Positions 42,887-52,576 of a DNA stretch of 64,000 nt are shown here, piece by piece. The notes below the pieces were generated by a model. The model was given only the letters and a program-made list of their open reading frames with translations. It was not told the DNA's origin and made no database searches. Positions within the stretch are counted from its first letter, which is position 1, and every line of letters begins with the position of its first letter. The position numbers were made by a program, and so were the translations under genes. Source of the stretch: Planctomycetota bacterium (GTDB taxonomy: Bacteria; Planctomycetota; UBA1135; GCA-002686595); assembly GCA_002683825.1 (NCBI GenBank), contig NYUD01000043.1, positions 40,636 to 104,635 on the forward strand, in the 5' to 3' direction.

Positions 42887-43698
42887 CAGGCCGGATCCTC
42901 CCGAAGCCTGCTCTCTTCGATCTGCAGGCGGAGTTCAAGATCGAACCCCTCCTTGCGGGCGCGCAGGTCGAAGTAGTGCACCGTCGCCGCCGAAGCCAGC
43001 AAGGCCGTACTGACCCCGCTGAGAAACGCATTGATCAGGATGAAGATAAGCCGGAGCCCGTCCCCCTGCGTTCCGACGAGCCGCGCCACCTCTTCGCGGA
43101 ACACGGGAAGGGCCCAGGCGCCATTGACCAAAGACAACATGCTCCCGAAGACCAGGCGGACGACCAGGAACCACAGGAGGAAGCGCACGAGAGTTCTCCA
43201 TCCAAGTGCGAGGCGTCTTGCGCGCGGAAACGCATGGACCCACGCTCCCAGGATTCCGTGTCCTCCCGGGATCGTCTCGAAGACCAGGATGGGCGGAAGG
43301 AGGATCATGAACCACATCAAGATGAAGTACGGGAAACAACAGACGATCGACACATTCACGAGCAGGAACCCCGGAATCAGACAGATGCAAATCGATGGCA
43401 GCGCGCGCAGGAAAAGCACAAACAGGTTTCCGACCGGCTGCCCCAGGAGTTGCGCTCCGATGATGCGGCAGCAAAGGAGGATCGATACCGCTTCGGGAAG
43501 AACCTGTGTAGCCGCCAACCTCAGAAGGGCGCCCAGATCCTCCTCGTACAGGAAGTCCTCTCTCCAGGCTTGCAGAGGCAACCAGCACAGCGCCGCAACA
43601 CCCGCGCACAGGCCGAAGCAGGCCACGAGGGTTTCGATCGAGATGTCCAGGAGCGTTCCGGAACCCCGGTGAACCCGGGCAAAGTCCAGCGCCCCCAT
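42886..43698 (-). CDS. Polytopic membrane protein of the MoxR cluster
   Basis: A 270-residue protein with about six membrane segments (ETLVACFGLCAGVAALCWLPL, VLPEAVSILLCCRIIGAQLLG, FVLFLRALPSICICLIPGFLLV, VSIVCCFPYFILMWFMILLPPILVF, LVRFLLWFLVVRLVFGSMLSL, LIFILINAFLSGVSTALLAS). It ends HYFDLRARKEGFDLELRLQI, a DLRxRxEGFDL tail often seen in membrane proteins encoded beside RDD/DUF4129 genes. The ATG 43698 is chosen; a GTG at 43800 would add 34 residues without hydrophobic character. It is the first gene of the five-gene block leading to DUF58. Confidence 0.72.
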   Translation of the reverse strand: MGALDFARVHRGSGTLLDISIETLVACFGLCAGVAALCWLPLQAWREDFLYEEDLGALLRLAATQVLPEAVSILLCCRIIGAQLLGQPVGNLFVLFLRALPSICICLIPGFLLVNVSIVCCFPYFILMWFMILLPPILVFETIPGGHGILGAWVHAFPRARRLALGWRTLVRFLLWFLVVRLVFGSMLSLVNGAWALPVFREEVARLVGTQGDGLRLIFILINAFLSGVSTALLASAATVHYFDLRARKEGFDLELRLQIEESRLREDPA

Positions 43699-43811
43699 CG
43701 ACCGAAAGGGTCGGGTCGACGAATCCGGTGGAGTTCGCTCGGAACCCTCTCCGGGCCAACCAGGCGCGAGCGTTTGGGAGCTGTCCCGCGTTCCCGCCAC
43801 GCTCCGCGCCT

Positions 43812-45176
43812 TTAGAGGTTCCCCAGATGGATCGCCGCGGTCGGGCAGTTGCGCGCACACGCATGATCGCGCGTGCACTCGTAGTTGCGCCGCTTGCGAA
43901 CTTCGGCCGGCTGGTCCTGACACCAGAAGGCATCGGTCTCGCAAACCATCTCGCAGTTGCCGCAACCGATGCAAGCTTCCTGGTCGATTCGAATCGAAAC
44001 GTAGTCACGCGGCGTCACCGGGCATGAAATGCCACGATCCAAGATGTGATCCTGCACGAGACGCCGGGTTCCCGCGTGCGAGGTCAGCACACGAATCGTC
44101 TCGTCCTCACCCAGCTTGACGACGTCGGCCACGTTCTGGAATTCGAAGCGCGCCAGATGGCCGACCTTGGGTTGAACGAGCACGGTGTCGCGGTCGGCGT
44201 GCATGTGCAACAGCTGTTCGACGATGACCTCTTCGGCGATCTCAAACGAACGATACAAGGTGCTGACCGCTCGGTTCTTGTAGTTGGGCGTCTTGAAGGT
44301 CGCCTTGACCGTGAGGTCGATCGCGAGAATCATGTCCGGACGCAAGGCCTTTGCGAATCGCAGGGGCAGGGGGTCGATGATGCCTCCGTCCATGTAGTGG
44401 TACGGACCACGTTCATAGGGCTCGAAAATGCCCGGCAAGCAGCACGAGGAATACACCGCATCCAGAAGCGAGATGTCCCGCATCCCCGGCGTGCCCCAGA
44501 ACGCCATTCCGCCGGTCTCGAGACAGACCGCGTTGCAAAAGAACGGCACCTGCAACTCGTCGAAGGTCTTGTCCGGCAAGAGCTCTTCGAGCCGTGTGAC
44601 GAAATTCTTCCCGCTGTACACGCTGGAAGCGCGCGGTCCCTTCAGGAGGAGCTTGACGACGTTCAGCTTGAAGTAGTCATCCTTCTGAAGCTTGGAGATG
44701 ATCTCTTCCATCTCCTCGATCGGTAGCCCGCCCGCCGCCATCGCGCCGACCAGCGCGCCGATCGAGGTCCCCACGATCGCGTCGTAGGTAATTCCCAGGC
44801 TCTGCATGGCCTTGAGGACCCCGACGTGGGCCATGCCGCGCATACCCCCACCGCCGAGTACCAGTACGGTACGGGGCTGGGCCCGCTCGAGGGGAGCCGC
44901 AAGGGGCGGCGGAAAGGTCGGCGCAGAGGTCTTGGAATCCAAACGCAAGAACCAGGGGAAGAGGCTCCGGGGGCCCAGAGGAGACGCGTTGGGGACCCTC
45001 GATTCAAGCGATTCGCGGGAACGGAGGCGATTTTGCCCCTCGGACGCCGCCGTATCCACCGGCTCCGGGGGGGTCCATCCGGCTCCCCGAGGACGAAAAT
45101 GAAGTGGCCGTGGGGCGACGAGGAAAGCACCCTGGCTACTCGGGCTTCGGGCCCCAACGGCCGATGAGTGGCGCAT
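43812..45176 (-). CDS. Patatin-like phospholipase fused to a C-terminal ferredoxin-like domain
   Basis: A 454-residue fusion. The patatin domain begins VLVLGGGGMRGMAHVGVL (oxyanion hole), has the nucleophile Ser138 in GTSIGAL and the catalytic Asp263 in YHYMDGGIIDPLP. It would hydrolyse acyl esters. After about residue 395 comes a ferredoxin-like tail: ACIGCGNCEMVC (Cys402, 405, 408, 412) and NYECTRDHACARNCPTAAI (Cys434, 440, 444), enough for at least one 4Fe-4S cluster. The first 100 residues are Pro- and Arg-rich without homology, so the true start may be downstream of this ATG. It is divergent from the beta-oxidation operon (60 bp apart). Confidence 0.86.
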   Translation of the reverse strand: MRHSSAVGARSPSSQGAFLVAPRPLHFRPRGAGWTPPEPVDTAASEGQNRLRSRESLESRVPNASPLGPRSLFPWFLRLDSKTSAPTFPPPLAAPLERAQPRTVLVLGGGGMRGMAHVGVLKAMQSLGITYDAIVGTSIGALVGAMAAGGLPIEEMEEIISKLQKDDYFKLNVVKLLLKGPRASSVYSGKNFVTRLEELLPDKTFDELQVPFFCNAVCLETGGMAFWGTPGMRDISLLDAVYSSCCLPGIFEPYERGPYHYMDGGIIDPLPLRFAKALRPDMILAIDLTVKATFKTPNYKNRAVSTLYRSFEIAEEVIVEQLLHMHADRDTVLVQPKVGHLARFEFQNVADVVKLGEDETIRVLTSHAGTRRLVQDHILDRGISCPVTPRDYVSIRIDQEACIGCGNCEMVCETDAFWCQDQPAEVRKRRNYECTRDHACARNCPTAAIHLGNL

Positions 45177-45236
45177 GGGTCCGCCCCACCGGACACTGCG
45201 GTCCATTTCCAACCCCACGCAAAGAAGGAACGAGGA

Positions 45237-46550
45237 GTGACCACGACCGACGGAACCAGAATCGTCCTGGCGGCCGGCCTGCGACTGCCGCAGGCCCGCG
45301 CCGGCGGGGCTTACCAAAAAGAGGACGCGGGACACCTCGGCGCCCGAGCCGCCCGTGAGCTGATCGCTCGAGCGGGGGTCGATCCCGCCACGATCGACGA
45401 GGTCATCGTGGGCTCTGCGGGACCGCCCCACGACCAGGCGAATATCGCCCGCGTGATCGCGCTGCGGGCGGGCGTACCGCACTCGGTTCCCGCACACACG
45501 GTCGCTCGCAACTGCGCCAGCGGGATGCAAGCGGTGACGACGGCGGCGACGGAGATCCAGGCCGGGCGCGGCAGTCTGTATTTGTGCATGGGGGTCGAGG
45601 TCATGAGCGGCTACCCGCTGCTCTTCAACAGGAAGGCGGTGGGATTCTTCAGCCGTCTCGCCCGCGCTCGCTCGGTCGGTCAACGTCTCGGCGCCCTGGC
45701 GAGCTTCCGCCCCGCCTTCATGGCTCCGCGGATCGCGCTCACCGAGGGGCTCACCGACCCGACCTGCGGCATGATCATGGGCTCGACGGCCGAAGTGCTA
45801 GCGCGCGACTTCGGTATCCGTCGCGAGGAGTCCGACGCCTACGCCCTGGAGAGTCACCAACGCGCCCGCCGTTCGCGCGATGCCGGCAGGTTTGCCCGCG
45901 AGATTCTGCCCCACCTGCCCCAGGGTGCGAAGAACGCAAGCGCCGCGCTGATCCACGACGACGGCATCCGCGATGACCAATCGATGGAGCGGCTGGCCAA
46001 GCTCCGCCCGTACTTCGAAAAGCCGGATGGCACCGTAACGGTGGGCAACGCCTGCGGTATCACCGACGGAGCCTGCGCGATTTTCGTTTCGACGGAGGAG
46101 CGCGCGCGGTCGCTGGGTCTGACGCCTCTCGCGCGTCTGAAAAGCTTCGCCTGGGCGGGCTGCGACCCCTCGCGCATGGGCCTGGGCCCGGTTTACGCCA
46201 GCGCGAAAGCGATGTCGCAGGTGGGCGTCGAGCTTTCCGACATGGGCTCGATCGAAATCAACGAAGCCTTCGCGGTGCAGGTGCTCGCCTGCATGAAAGC
46301 CTTTGCAAGCGAGGAGTTCGCCACGGTCGAATTGGGGCGCTCGAGGCCGGTAGGAACCATCGACCCCGACATCCTCAATCGCAACGGCGGCGCGATCGCC
46401 CTCGGCCATCCGGTCGGCAGCACGGGCGCGCGCTTGCTCTTGACGACGGCTCACGAACTCGAAGAAGCGGATACGGAACTGGGTCTGGCGACGCTCTGCA
46501 TCGGTGGCGGTCAGGGCGGAGCCTGTGTCTTGGAAAGGTGGGCGGCGTGA
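45237..46550 (+). CDS. fadA: Acetyl-CoA C-acyltransferase (beta-ketothiolase)
   Basis: A 437-residue thiolase for the last step of beta-oxidation. The nucleophile Cys is in HTVARNCASGMQAVTTAA, with NEAFAVQVLACMKAF, NRNGGAIALGHPVGSTGARLL (catalytic His) and LCIGGGQGGACVLERW (second catalytic Cys). The GTG at 45237 has AAGGA about 8 nt upstream and gives the normal N-terminus TRIVLAAGLRLPQ. An insert (FNRKAVGFFSRLARARSVGQRL) resembles the mitochondrial trifunctional beta/FadI type. It is followed by a coupled FadB-like gene (GTGA). Confidence 0.92.
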   Translation: MTTTDGTRIVLAAGLRLPQARAGGAYQKEDAGHLGARAARELIARAGVDPATIDEVIVGSAGPPHDQANIARVIALRAGVPHSVPAHTVARNCASGMQAVTTAATEIQAGRGSLYLCMGVEVMSGYPLLFNRKAVGFFSRLARARSVGQRLGALASFRPAFMAPRIALTEGLTDPTCGMIMGSTAEVLARDFGIRREESDAYALESHQRARRSRDAGRFAREILPHLPQGAKNASAALIHDDGIRDDQSMERLAKLRPYFEKPDGTVTVGNACGITDGACAIFVSTEERARSLGLTPLARLKSFAWAGCDPSRMGLGPVYASAKAMSQVGVELSDMGSIEINEAFAVQVLACMKAFASEEFATVELGRSRPVGTIDPDILNRNGGAIALGHPVGSTGARLLLTTAHELEEADTELGLATLCIGGGQGGACVLERWAA

Positions 46551-48778
46551 TCGATCTGGTCGGAATTCCCCAACCCAATGACGCGCCCGAACCGGGCGCA
46601 TGCGTGCGGATCGACCGGCCCAAGGGCCCGGACGGCAAAGATCTGGGTCTTTGTCGGATACACCTCGATCCCCCCCATCGCAAGATGCCCGTGTTCGACG
46701 TCCCGCTCCTGCGCGACCTCGACCAGGCGCTGGACGAGATCGCCCTGGACGACAGCGTGAAGTGTCTCGTGATCGCCGGACGCGATCCGCTGACCTTCGC
46801 TGCCGGCGCGGATATCGAAACGATCTCGAAGATCGACGACCCGCACGTCGCCAGGCGCTTCTGCCGCGAAGGTCAAAAGCTCTTCCAGAACCTCTACCGC
46901 ATGGGACGGCGCGGCGGCGGCAAACTACGGACGGTCGCGGCCGTGGGAGGAGCGGTGCCCGGGGGCGCCTGTGAAATCGGATTGGCGTGCGATCTCATCG
47001 TCATCGCCGATCACCAGAAGACGCGCATCGGCCTGCCGGAAGTGTTGCTCGGAATCCTCCCCGCCTGGGGCGGCTCGCAGCGTTTGCCGCGCCGACTGGG
47101 GATCGTGAATGCGCTCGGGGCAATCCTTGCGGGCAAGCTATATCCGGCGCGCAAGGCACTGAAACTCGGTCTCGTCGACCGCATGACGAAACCCGAATAC
47201 CTGTGGGAGATCGCGGACAAGATCGCCCTGGGCCAGCAGGAGTGTCGCCATCGCGGGCGCAGCGGTCTGGGCTCCAGGTTGACGGACAAGAACCCGCTCT
47301 TCGCCGCCTTCGTGGCCAATCAGGCGCAAAAGGGCGTGATGAAGAAGACGGGGGGGCGCTACCCCGCAGCGCTGTCGGTCATCCCGCTGGTCGTGCGCGC
47401 CCCGCGCGTGCCGATCGACAAGGGGCTGGAGGCCGAGACGGAGGCCATCATGCCCTTGACCACGTCGAAGGTCTCCGAGAGCCTCGTCGGGCTGTTCCTC
47501 CTGAAGGAAGAGTCGAAGAAGCTCGCCGCGTTACCCTCCGGCGAAAAGGCAGCGCGCACGGCTCGCGCCGCGATCATCGGCGCCGGTGTCATGGGCCGTG
47601 GCATCGCCTCGCAGATGGCCGAGCGCGGCATCGACGTCCGGCTGCGCGATCTCGATCGATCACAGCTGGACGCCGCCGAGCACTTCCACCGCGGCGAGAT
47701 CAACAAGAAGCTTCGACGCCGGCGCATGGGCAAACACGAGGCGGCGCAGGCGATCGACCGCCTCGAAGTCACCACGAACGCCGGCGGTTTTGCCCGCTGC
47801 GAGATCGCCATCGAGGCGGTTGCGGAGAAGATCCAGGTCAAGCGCGCCGTACTCGGCGAGCTGGCGGAGATCATGGGCCCCGACGCGATCCTGGCTTCGA
47901 ACACGTCCTCGCTCTCGATCGACGAAATCGCGCTCGAACTGCCCCATCCTGAGCGCGTGATCGGGATGCACTTCTTCAATCCACCGCGCAAGATGCCCCT
48001 GGTCGAGATCGTGCGCGGTGAGAAGACCTCCGACGAAGTGCTGGCGCGCACGGCGCGCCTGGCACTGGACCTCGGCAAGACCCCGGTCGTGACCAAGGAC
48101 TGCGCGGGCTTCCTCGTGAACCGCGTCCTCGGGCCGTATCTCGATGAAGCCGTGCGGCTGATGGAACGGGGGGTCAACCCGATCCTGATCGACCGCGCCC
48201 TGAAACGGTTCGGGATGCCGATGGGACCCTGCGAGCTGATCGACGAGGTCGGCCTGGACATCGCCGCGCACGCCGGCGCTTCCCTGGAAGCCGCCTACGG
48301 TGAACGCATGAAGGCCTGTCGCTACCTGGCTCCGCTGCTCGAAGCCGGGCAGATGGGAAAGAAGAGCGGCGCCGGCATCTTCACCTGGAGCGGCAAGAAG
48401 AAGAGCCTGAAGAAGAATCGCAAGCTCCCCAAGCCGAAAGGCCGCTTCTCGATGAGCGAGGAGGCCATCATCGACCGCCTGGTGTTGGCGATGGTGAACG
48501 AGGCGGCGCGCGCTCTCCAGGAGGAAGTCGTCAGCGGGCCCCGTCAGCTCGACCTGGCGACGGTCTTCGGTATGGGCTTTGCGCCGTTCCACGGCGGCGT
48601 GTTGCGCTATGCCGATACCCGAGGCCACGAGGACATCGTGCGCCATCTGGAGGCCGTCCGGGAAGAGATCGAACGCTTCGAAGGAGTCGATGGAGAACGA
48701 ATCGGACGGTTCACGCCGGTCGAGTCGCTCCTGCAGAGCTCCAAGAGCGGGATTCTCTTCCACCATGCCGCCGCCTGA
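46547..48778 (+). CDS. fadB: Fatty acid oxidation complex alpha subunit (enoyl-CoA hydratase / 3-hydroxyacyl-CoA dehydrogenase)
   Basis: A 743-residue bifunctional enzyme. The crotonase domain contains the oxyanion region AAVGGAVPGGACEIGLACD with Glu143 and GLPEVLLGILPAWGGSQRLPR with Glu165, the two catalytic acids. The dehydrogenase half starts AAIIGAGVMGRGIASQMAERG (NAD-binding) and has ASNTSSLSIDEIA and the catalytic His in IGMHFFNPPRKMPLVEIV, then KDCAGFLVNRVLGPYLDEA. The tail repeats the HAD C-terminal fold. The GTG at 46547 overlaps the thiolase stop; the ACAD gene starts inside its last 14 nt. With the thiolase it makes an FadBA or FadIJ-type complex. Confidence 0.93.
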   Translation: MIDLVGIPQPNDAPEPGACVRIDRPKGPDGKDLGLCRIHLDPPHRKMPVFDVPLLRDLDQALDEIALDDSVKCLVIAGRDPLTFAAGADIETISKIDDPHVARRFCREGQKLFQNLYRMGRRGGGKLRTVAAVGGAVPGGACEIGLACDLIVIADHQKTRIGLPEVLLGILPAWGGSQRLPRRLGIVNALGAILAGKLYPARKALKLGLVDRMTKPEYLWEIADKIALGQQECRHRGRSGLGSRLTDKNPLFAAFVANQAQKGVMKKTGGRYPAALSVIPLVVRAPRVPIDKGLEAETEAIMPLTTSKVSESLVGLFLLKEESKKLAALPSGEKAARTARAAIIGAGVMGRGIASQMAERGIDVRLRDLDRSQLDAAEHFHRGEINKKLRRRRMGKHEAAQAIDRLEVTTNAGGFARCEIAIEAVAEKIQVKRAVLGELAEIMGPDAILASNTSSLSIDEIALELPHPERVIGMHFFNPPRKMPLVEIVRGEKTSDEVLARTARLALDLGKTPVVTKDCAGFLVNRVLGPYLDEAVRLMERGVNPILIDRALKRFGMPMGPCELIDEVGLDIAAHAGASLEAAYGERMKACRYLAPLLEAGQMGKKSGAGIFTWSGKKKSLKKNRKLPKPKGRFSMSEEAIIDRLVLAMVNEAARALQEEVVSGPRQLDLATVFGMGFAPFHGGVLRYADTRGHEDIVRHLEAVREEIERFEGVDGERIGRFTPVESLLQSSKSGILFHHAAA

Positions 48779-50399
48779 CCGCAGGGGCGGATTCGTACGT
48801 TCGCTCTTCGAAGGGCGGATCGAATCGGAAGCGGTCCTGCCCTTTCCGTTGCCCGACGCCGAAACCCTCGAGACGATCGCTGCGGTCGAGGAGATGGTGC
48901 GCGAATGGGCGGACGGCGCGATCGACCCCGCTGCGATCGACAGGGACAAGACCTTCCCCCCGGAGGTTCTCGAGGGACTGAGCGAACTCGGCCTGTACGG
49001 CCTGACGATCCCCGAAGCCCATGGAGGTGCGGGGATGGGCGCCTGGAGCTATGCCAAGGTGATGGAAACCCTGGCCCATCGATGTGCTTCGACCGCGACC
49101 ATCCTGGGCGCCCACCTGGGGATCGGTCTGAAGGGTCTCTTGCTCGACGGCACGCCGGAGCAGAAGGAGCGCTGGTTGCCGCGCCTGGCGAGCGGCGAGC
49201 TGATCGCCGCCTTCGCCTTGACGGAGGCGGAGGCCGGCTCGGATGCCGCGGCCTTGCGCACGAGGGCCGAGGCGTTGCCCGATGGTTCGTGGAAGCTCAA
49301 CGGCACCAAGATCTGGATCACCAACGGCGGTATCGCGAACTGCTTCACGGTCTTCGCGCGCACCCCCGACCCCGAGCGGCCCGACGCTCCCCTATTGGAG
49401 CGACCGATCTCCGCCTTCTTCGTCGAGAAGGACGCGGGCGGCATCACGATCGGCAAGCCCGAGGACAAGATGGGGCTGTGCGGCTCGTCGACGACCGAGG
49501 TGGCTTTCGAGGACACCATCGTCGCGTCCCAGGCGATGCTCGGGGAGCGAGGCCAGGGGTTCAAGCTCGCCCTGCGCATCCTCAACGGCGGCCGCCATGG
49601 GCTGGCGGCGTGCTGCGTCGGCCAGGCCAAGTTGTCTCGCTCCGGCGCCGTCGTCCACGCCCGGGAACGGGTGCAGTACGGCCGCTCGATCGGCGAGTTC
49701 GGAATGGTGCAGGAGATGCTCGCCGCCATGGACGCCGACATCTACGCCATGGAGGCCGGCACCTGGCTGACGGCCGCGATGATGGAGCGGGGCGAGCACG
49801 AAACGATGCTGGAGGCGGCCTGCACGAAGATGTACGCCACCGAAAAGCTCTGGTCCGTCGCCAACGATGCGCTGCAGGTCACCGGTGGCACCGGCTTCAT
49901 GCGCGAGTATCCCTACGAGCGCATCCTGCGCGACGCGCGCATCAACATGATCTTCGAGGGAACCAACCAGGTCCTGCGCATGATGTTGGGTTCACAGGGC
50001 CTGCGCGCCCTGGTCCGAGGAGAGGCGCGCCCGCCCGACGGTGAAGAGAGTCTGCAGGGTGTTCACGAGGCTTTCGCGGCGGAACGCGAGGTGTTCGATG
50101 CGCTCGTGGCATCGTTTGCCGAACGCTGCCGCAGGACGGTGGAACGGCACGGCAAAGAGGTCCGCGAGGCCCAGTTCGCGCTGCACCGTCTGTCGGACAT
50201 GGCCATGTGTTTGTGGCAGATCGCAGCGGTGCTGTCGCGGGTCAGCGCTGCCGAGACCGGCGGCCAGGCGAGCGATCGCGAGCGCGACGTCGCGCGACTG
50301 AGCTGCCGACGGCTGGAACGTGAATTCCGTATCGCGTTGATGGACGAGGAACGGCCGCTGGATGAGTGGGTTGCGCGCGTAGGTGGCCCGACACCGTAA
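48765..50399 (+). CDS. Acyl-CoA dehydrogenase (VLCAD/ACAD9-like)
   Basis: A 544-residue FAD enzyme for the first step of beta-oxidation. Signatures are AFALTEAEAGSDAAALRTRA, KIWITNGGIAN, MGLCGSSTTEVAFEDT, the C-terminal domain GRSIGEFGMVQEMLA, QVTGGTGFMREYPYERILRDARINMIFEGTNQVLR (catalytic Glu in FEGTN). It is longer than short-chain dehydrogenases by about 150 residues at the C-terminus, as in VLCAD or ACAD9. The ATG 48765 overlaps the end of fadB by 14 nt. It ends the operon 11 bp from the convergent kinase gene. Confidence 0.92.
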   Translation: MPPPDRRGGFVRSLFEGRIESEAVLPFPLPDAETLETIAAVEEMVREWADGAIDPAAIDRDKTFPPEVLEGLSELGLYGLTIPEAHGGAGMGAWSYAKVMETLAHRCASTATILGAHLGIGLKGLLLDGTPEQKERWLPRLASGELIAAFALTEAEAGSDAAALRTRAEALPDGSWKLNGTKIWITNGGIANCFTVFARTPDPERPDAPLLERPISAFFVEKDAGGITIGKPEDKMGLCGSSTTEVAFEDTIVASQAMLGERGQGFKLALRILNGGRHGLAACCVGQAKLSRSGAVVHARERVQYGRSIGEFGMVQEMLAAMDADIYAMEAGTWLTAAMMERGEHETMLEAACTKMYATEKLWSVANDALQVTGGTGFMREYPYERILRDARINMIFEGTNQVLRMMLGSQGLRALVRGEARPPDGEESLQGVHEAFAAEREVFDALVASFAERCRRTVERHGKEVREAQFALHRLSDMAMCLWQIAAVLSRVSAAETGGQASDRERDVARLSCRRLEREFRIALMDEERPLDEWVARVGGPTP

Positions 50400-50410
50400 T
50401 TCTCCGCCGC

Positions 50411-52555
50411 CTACGGTCCCACGGTGCAGTAAGAGCGTTCGCCGTCTGCCGAGCCCTCGACGAGGACGATCGCTGCGAGCTCATCCTGATCGGCCAGGAA
50501 TTTACGCAGCTCGGAGTGTGTCAGCTCGTCGTCGAAGGAACTGAGGCCGATGAGGTGGCGCACCCGGGCCTCGAGTTCCGTGTCCTCGAGAACCCGAAAG
50601 CCCTGGGCGCTCAAGTGCTCTTGAAGGTTCTGGATCTCCACGGCTTCGAGATCGCTGTCCAGGTCCCTCAGGACGAGCACGCGCCCGCTCCCGGGGGTCT
50701 CGTGGGAGACGAGCTCGGCCCGCGAGTCCAGCGCCTGGGTTTCCCTCTCCACGCCATCCAGAAAGCCGCGCACCCGCTCCTCGAGCTCGGCCAGGAAGGG
50801 GTCATCGATCCGCACGGTCTCGGTAGCGATCCGGGCCAGCTTCATGTCGGCCTTCTCCTCGTCGGACAGACGCATGCCGCTGAAATCACGCTGGTTGGCG
50901 GCGAGAGACTCGCCGGTGCGCGAGGCGGGATGTGTCAAAGCCATCGGTGCGCTCTGGACCTGCCGCCGGGACTCGCTTCTGAAATGCTCCGCACGGAGGA
51001 TGAGCGAGCCGGCTGAAACCAGGGCCAGGATCACCGCCGCTGCGGCCAGGCGCGCCGGCCAGGAGCGACGACGACCCTCTCCACGCTGTTGCCGACGGGC
51101 ACTCCAGCCGTCGCTCTCTTCCTGCGCAACACGCAGGTAGCTGCGGGAATCCCGGGGCCCGAAAGGGCTGGGCGGCGCCACGAAGTACGGCTCTTCTTGC
51201 AGCTCGGCTCCGGGAACCGACGCGCCCGTGAAGGACGGTAGATCCGCCGGCCGCACCGCGAACGGATCGGCGGACCGAGCCACGAACAAGAGGTCCTCCC
51301 GCATTTCCCGCGCGGAGCCATAGCGCGTCCTCATCTCCGCCATGGCGCGCCGGACGATCCAGCGCAGGGCTTCGGGACAGCGCTTGGTGATCTTGGACAG
51401 GCTGCCGTGGGCCGGGAACGAGTTCTCGACCACCGAGAAAAGCACCGCGCCGGCCGAATAGATGTCGAAGCGCACGCCGTCGACCTCGTGTACCTTCACG
51501 CCCTGCAGCGCGAGGCGCACCATCTCGGGGTCGCGATAGTACTCGGTACCGTGGGTGGTCAGCGTCAAGGCCGAAGCCAGCGGCGTGACCAGGCCGAAGT
51601 CGACCAGATGCACCCGTCCCTCGGCGACGATGAGGTTGGCGGGCTTGACGTCCTTGTGCCAGAGACCGCCGCTGTGGAAACGCTCGAGGGCGGCCAACAG
51701 ATCGACGGCGTATCCGGTTGCCAACGACAGGTCCGCCGTTCCCAGGCCATCGGGACTGGAACGCGCGTGCAAGCGGTGGATCTCGCGATCGAGCTCCTTG
51801 CCCTTGACGAAGGGCATCACGTAGTAGAAACGCTCGGGGGAGAGCCGGTGTTCGTAGACGAGCCCGAGCTTTCCGGCAGCCTCGAGGGCGCGACTCTCGC
51901 GCACGATCTGCGGCAAGGTCGAGCCCTGCTCGAGGGTGAAGGACTTGATCACGACCTCGTCGGCCATCCCGCGCCGTTGAATGCGAAAACGCTCGAGGGT
52001 CTCGGCCAGGGGACGCGCGACGTAGAGCTGGGCTCCCGAACCGCCCGACGGCAGACTGCCCAGCACCTCATAGCCGGGGAATTCCCCCTTGGCCGCCTTC
52101 CGCCGCGGCGCGCGGTCGATGATCTCGGGCAGGCGCTTCTCGAGGCCCTGAACCAGCCGGGTCAGACCGATCAGACGGAAGGGATGGCCGATCGCCAGGC
52201 GGTAGAGGCCCAGTCCGACGCTGGCCGCCTCATCCTCGAGCGCCGCTCCGTAGTGCCTGGCCGAGGACCAGCGCCCGATCAAGAGGTTGCCGAGCGCCAG
52301 GGGGAGGATGGCAATGGCCGTGATCAGCGCTCCGGCGGTGTGCAGGCCGTCGACGAGCATGCTGCGCGCAAACCCTCCGCAGTGCCCCAAGAGCCGGCCC
52401 AGGAGCGAAAAAGCGGCCCCCAGAACGATGCGTATGCCCCGGAAGACCTTGACCAGTACCCAGACGATGCCCTGAAAGCCCTTGAAGGCGATGTAGAGAC
52501 ACCCCGCCGTGAAGGCCAGCATGAAAAGCCCCATGAAGGCCATCGAGGAACCCAT
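50411..52555 (-). CDS. Transmembrane Ser/Thr protein kinase with extracytoplasmic C-terminal part
   Basis: A 714-residue protein. The N-terminal 100 residues are hydrophobic (about three segments), then a kinase domain (about 161-425): Gly-rich loop GSLPSGGSGAQLYVA, Lys204 in VVIKSF, catalytic loop LWHKDVKPANLIV (HKD instead of HRD), DFG at 319-321, and GTEYYRDPE in the activation segment. A further membrane segment (AAAAVILALVSAGSLIL, about 503-520) leads to a C-terminal domain with coiled-coil character (SDEEKADMKLARIATETV). AGGAGG lies 7 nt before the ATG. Sigma factor gene upstream, 21 nt away, same strand. Confidence 0.9.
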   Translation of the reverse strand: MGSSMAFMGLFMLAFTAGCLYIAFKGFQGIVWVLVKVFRGIRIVLGAAFSLLGRLLGHCGGFARSMLVDGLHTAGALITAIAILPLALGNLLIGRWSSARHYGAALEDEAASVGLGLYRLAIGHPFRLIGLTRLVQGLEKRLPEIIDRAPRRKAAKGEFPGYEVLGSLPSGGSGAQLYVARPLAETLERFRIQRRGMADEVVIKSFTLEQGSTLPQIVRESRALEAAGKLGLVYEHRLSPERFYYVMPFVKGKELDREIHRLHARSSPDGLGTADLSLATGYAVDLLAALERFHSGGLWHKDVKPANLIVAEGRVHLVDFGLVTPLASALTLTTHGTEYYRDPEMVRLALQGVKVHEVDGVRFDIYSAGAVLFSVVENSFPAHGSLSKITKRCPEALRWIVRRAMAEMRTRYGSAREMREDLLFVARSADPFAVRPADLPSFTGASVPGAELQEEPYFVAPPSPFGPRDSRSYLRVAQEESDGWSARRQQRGEGRRRSWPARLAAAAVILALVSAGSLILRAEHFRSESRRQVQSAPMALTHPASRTGESLAANQRDFSGMRLSDEEKADMKLARIATETVRIDDPFLAELEERVRGFLDGVERETQALDSRAELVSHETPGSGRVLVLRDLDSDLEAVEIQNLQEHLSAQGFRVLEDTELEARVRHLIGLSSFDDELTHSELRKFLADQDELAAIVLVEGSADGERSYCTVGP

Positions 52556-52576
52556 CTTGTCGCCTCCTGGTGGTGG

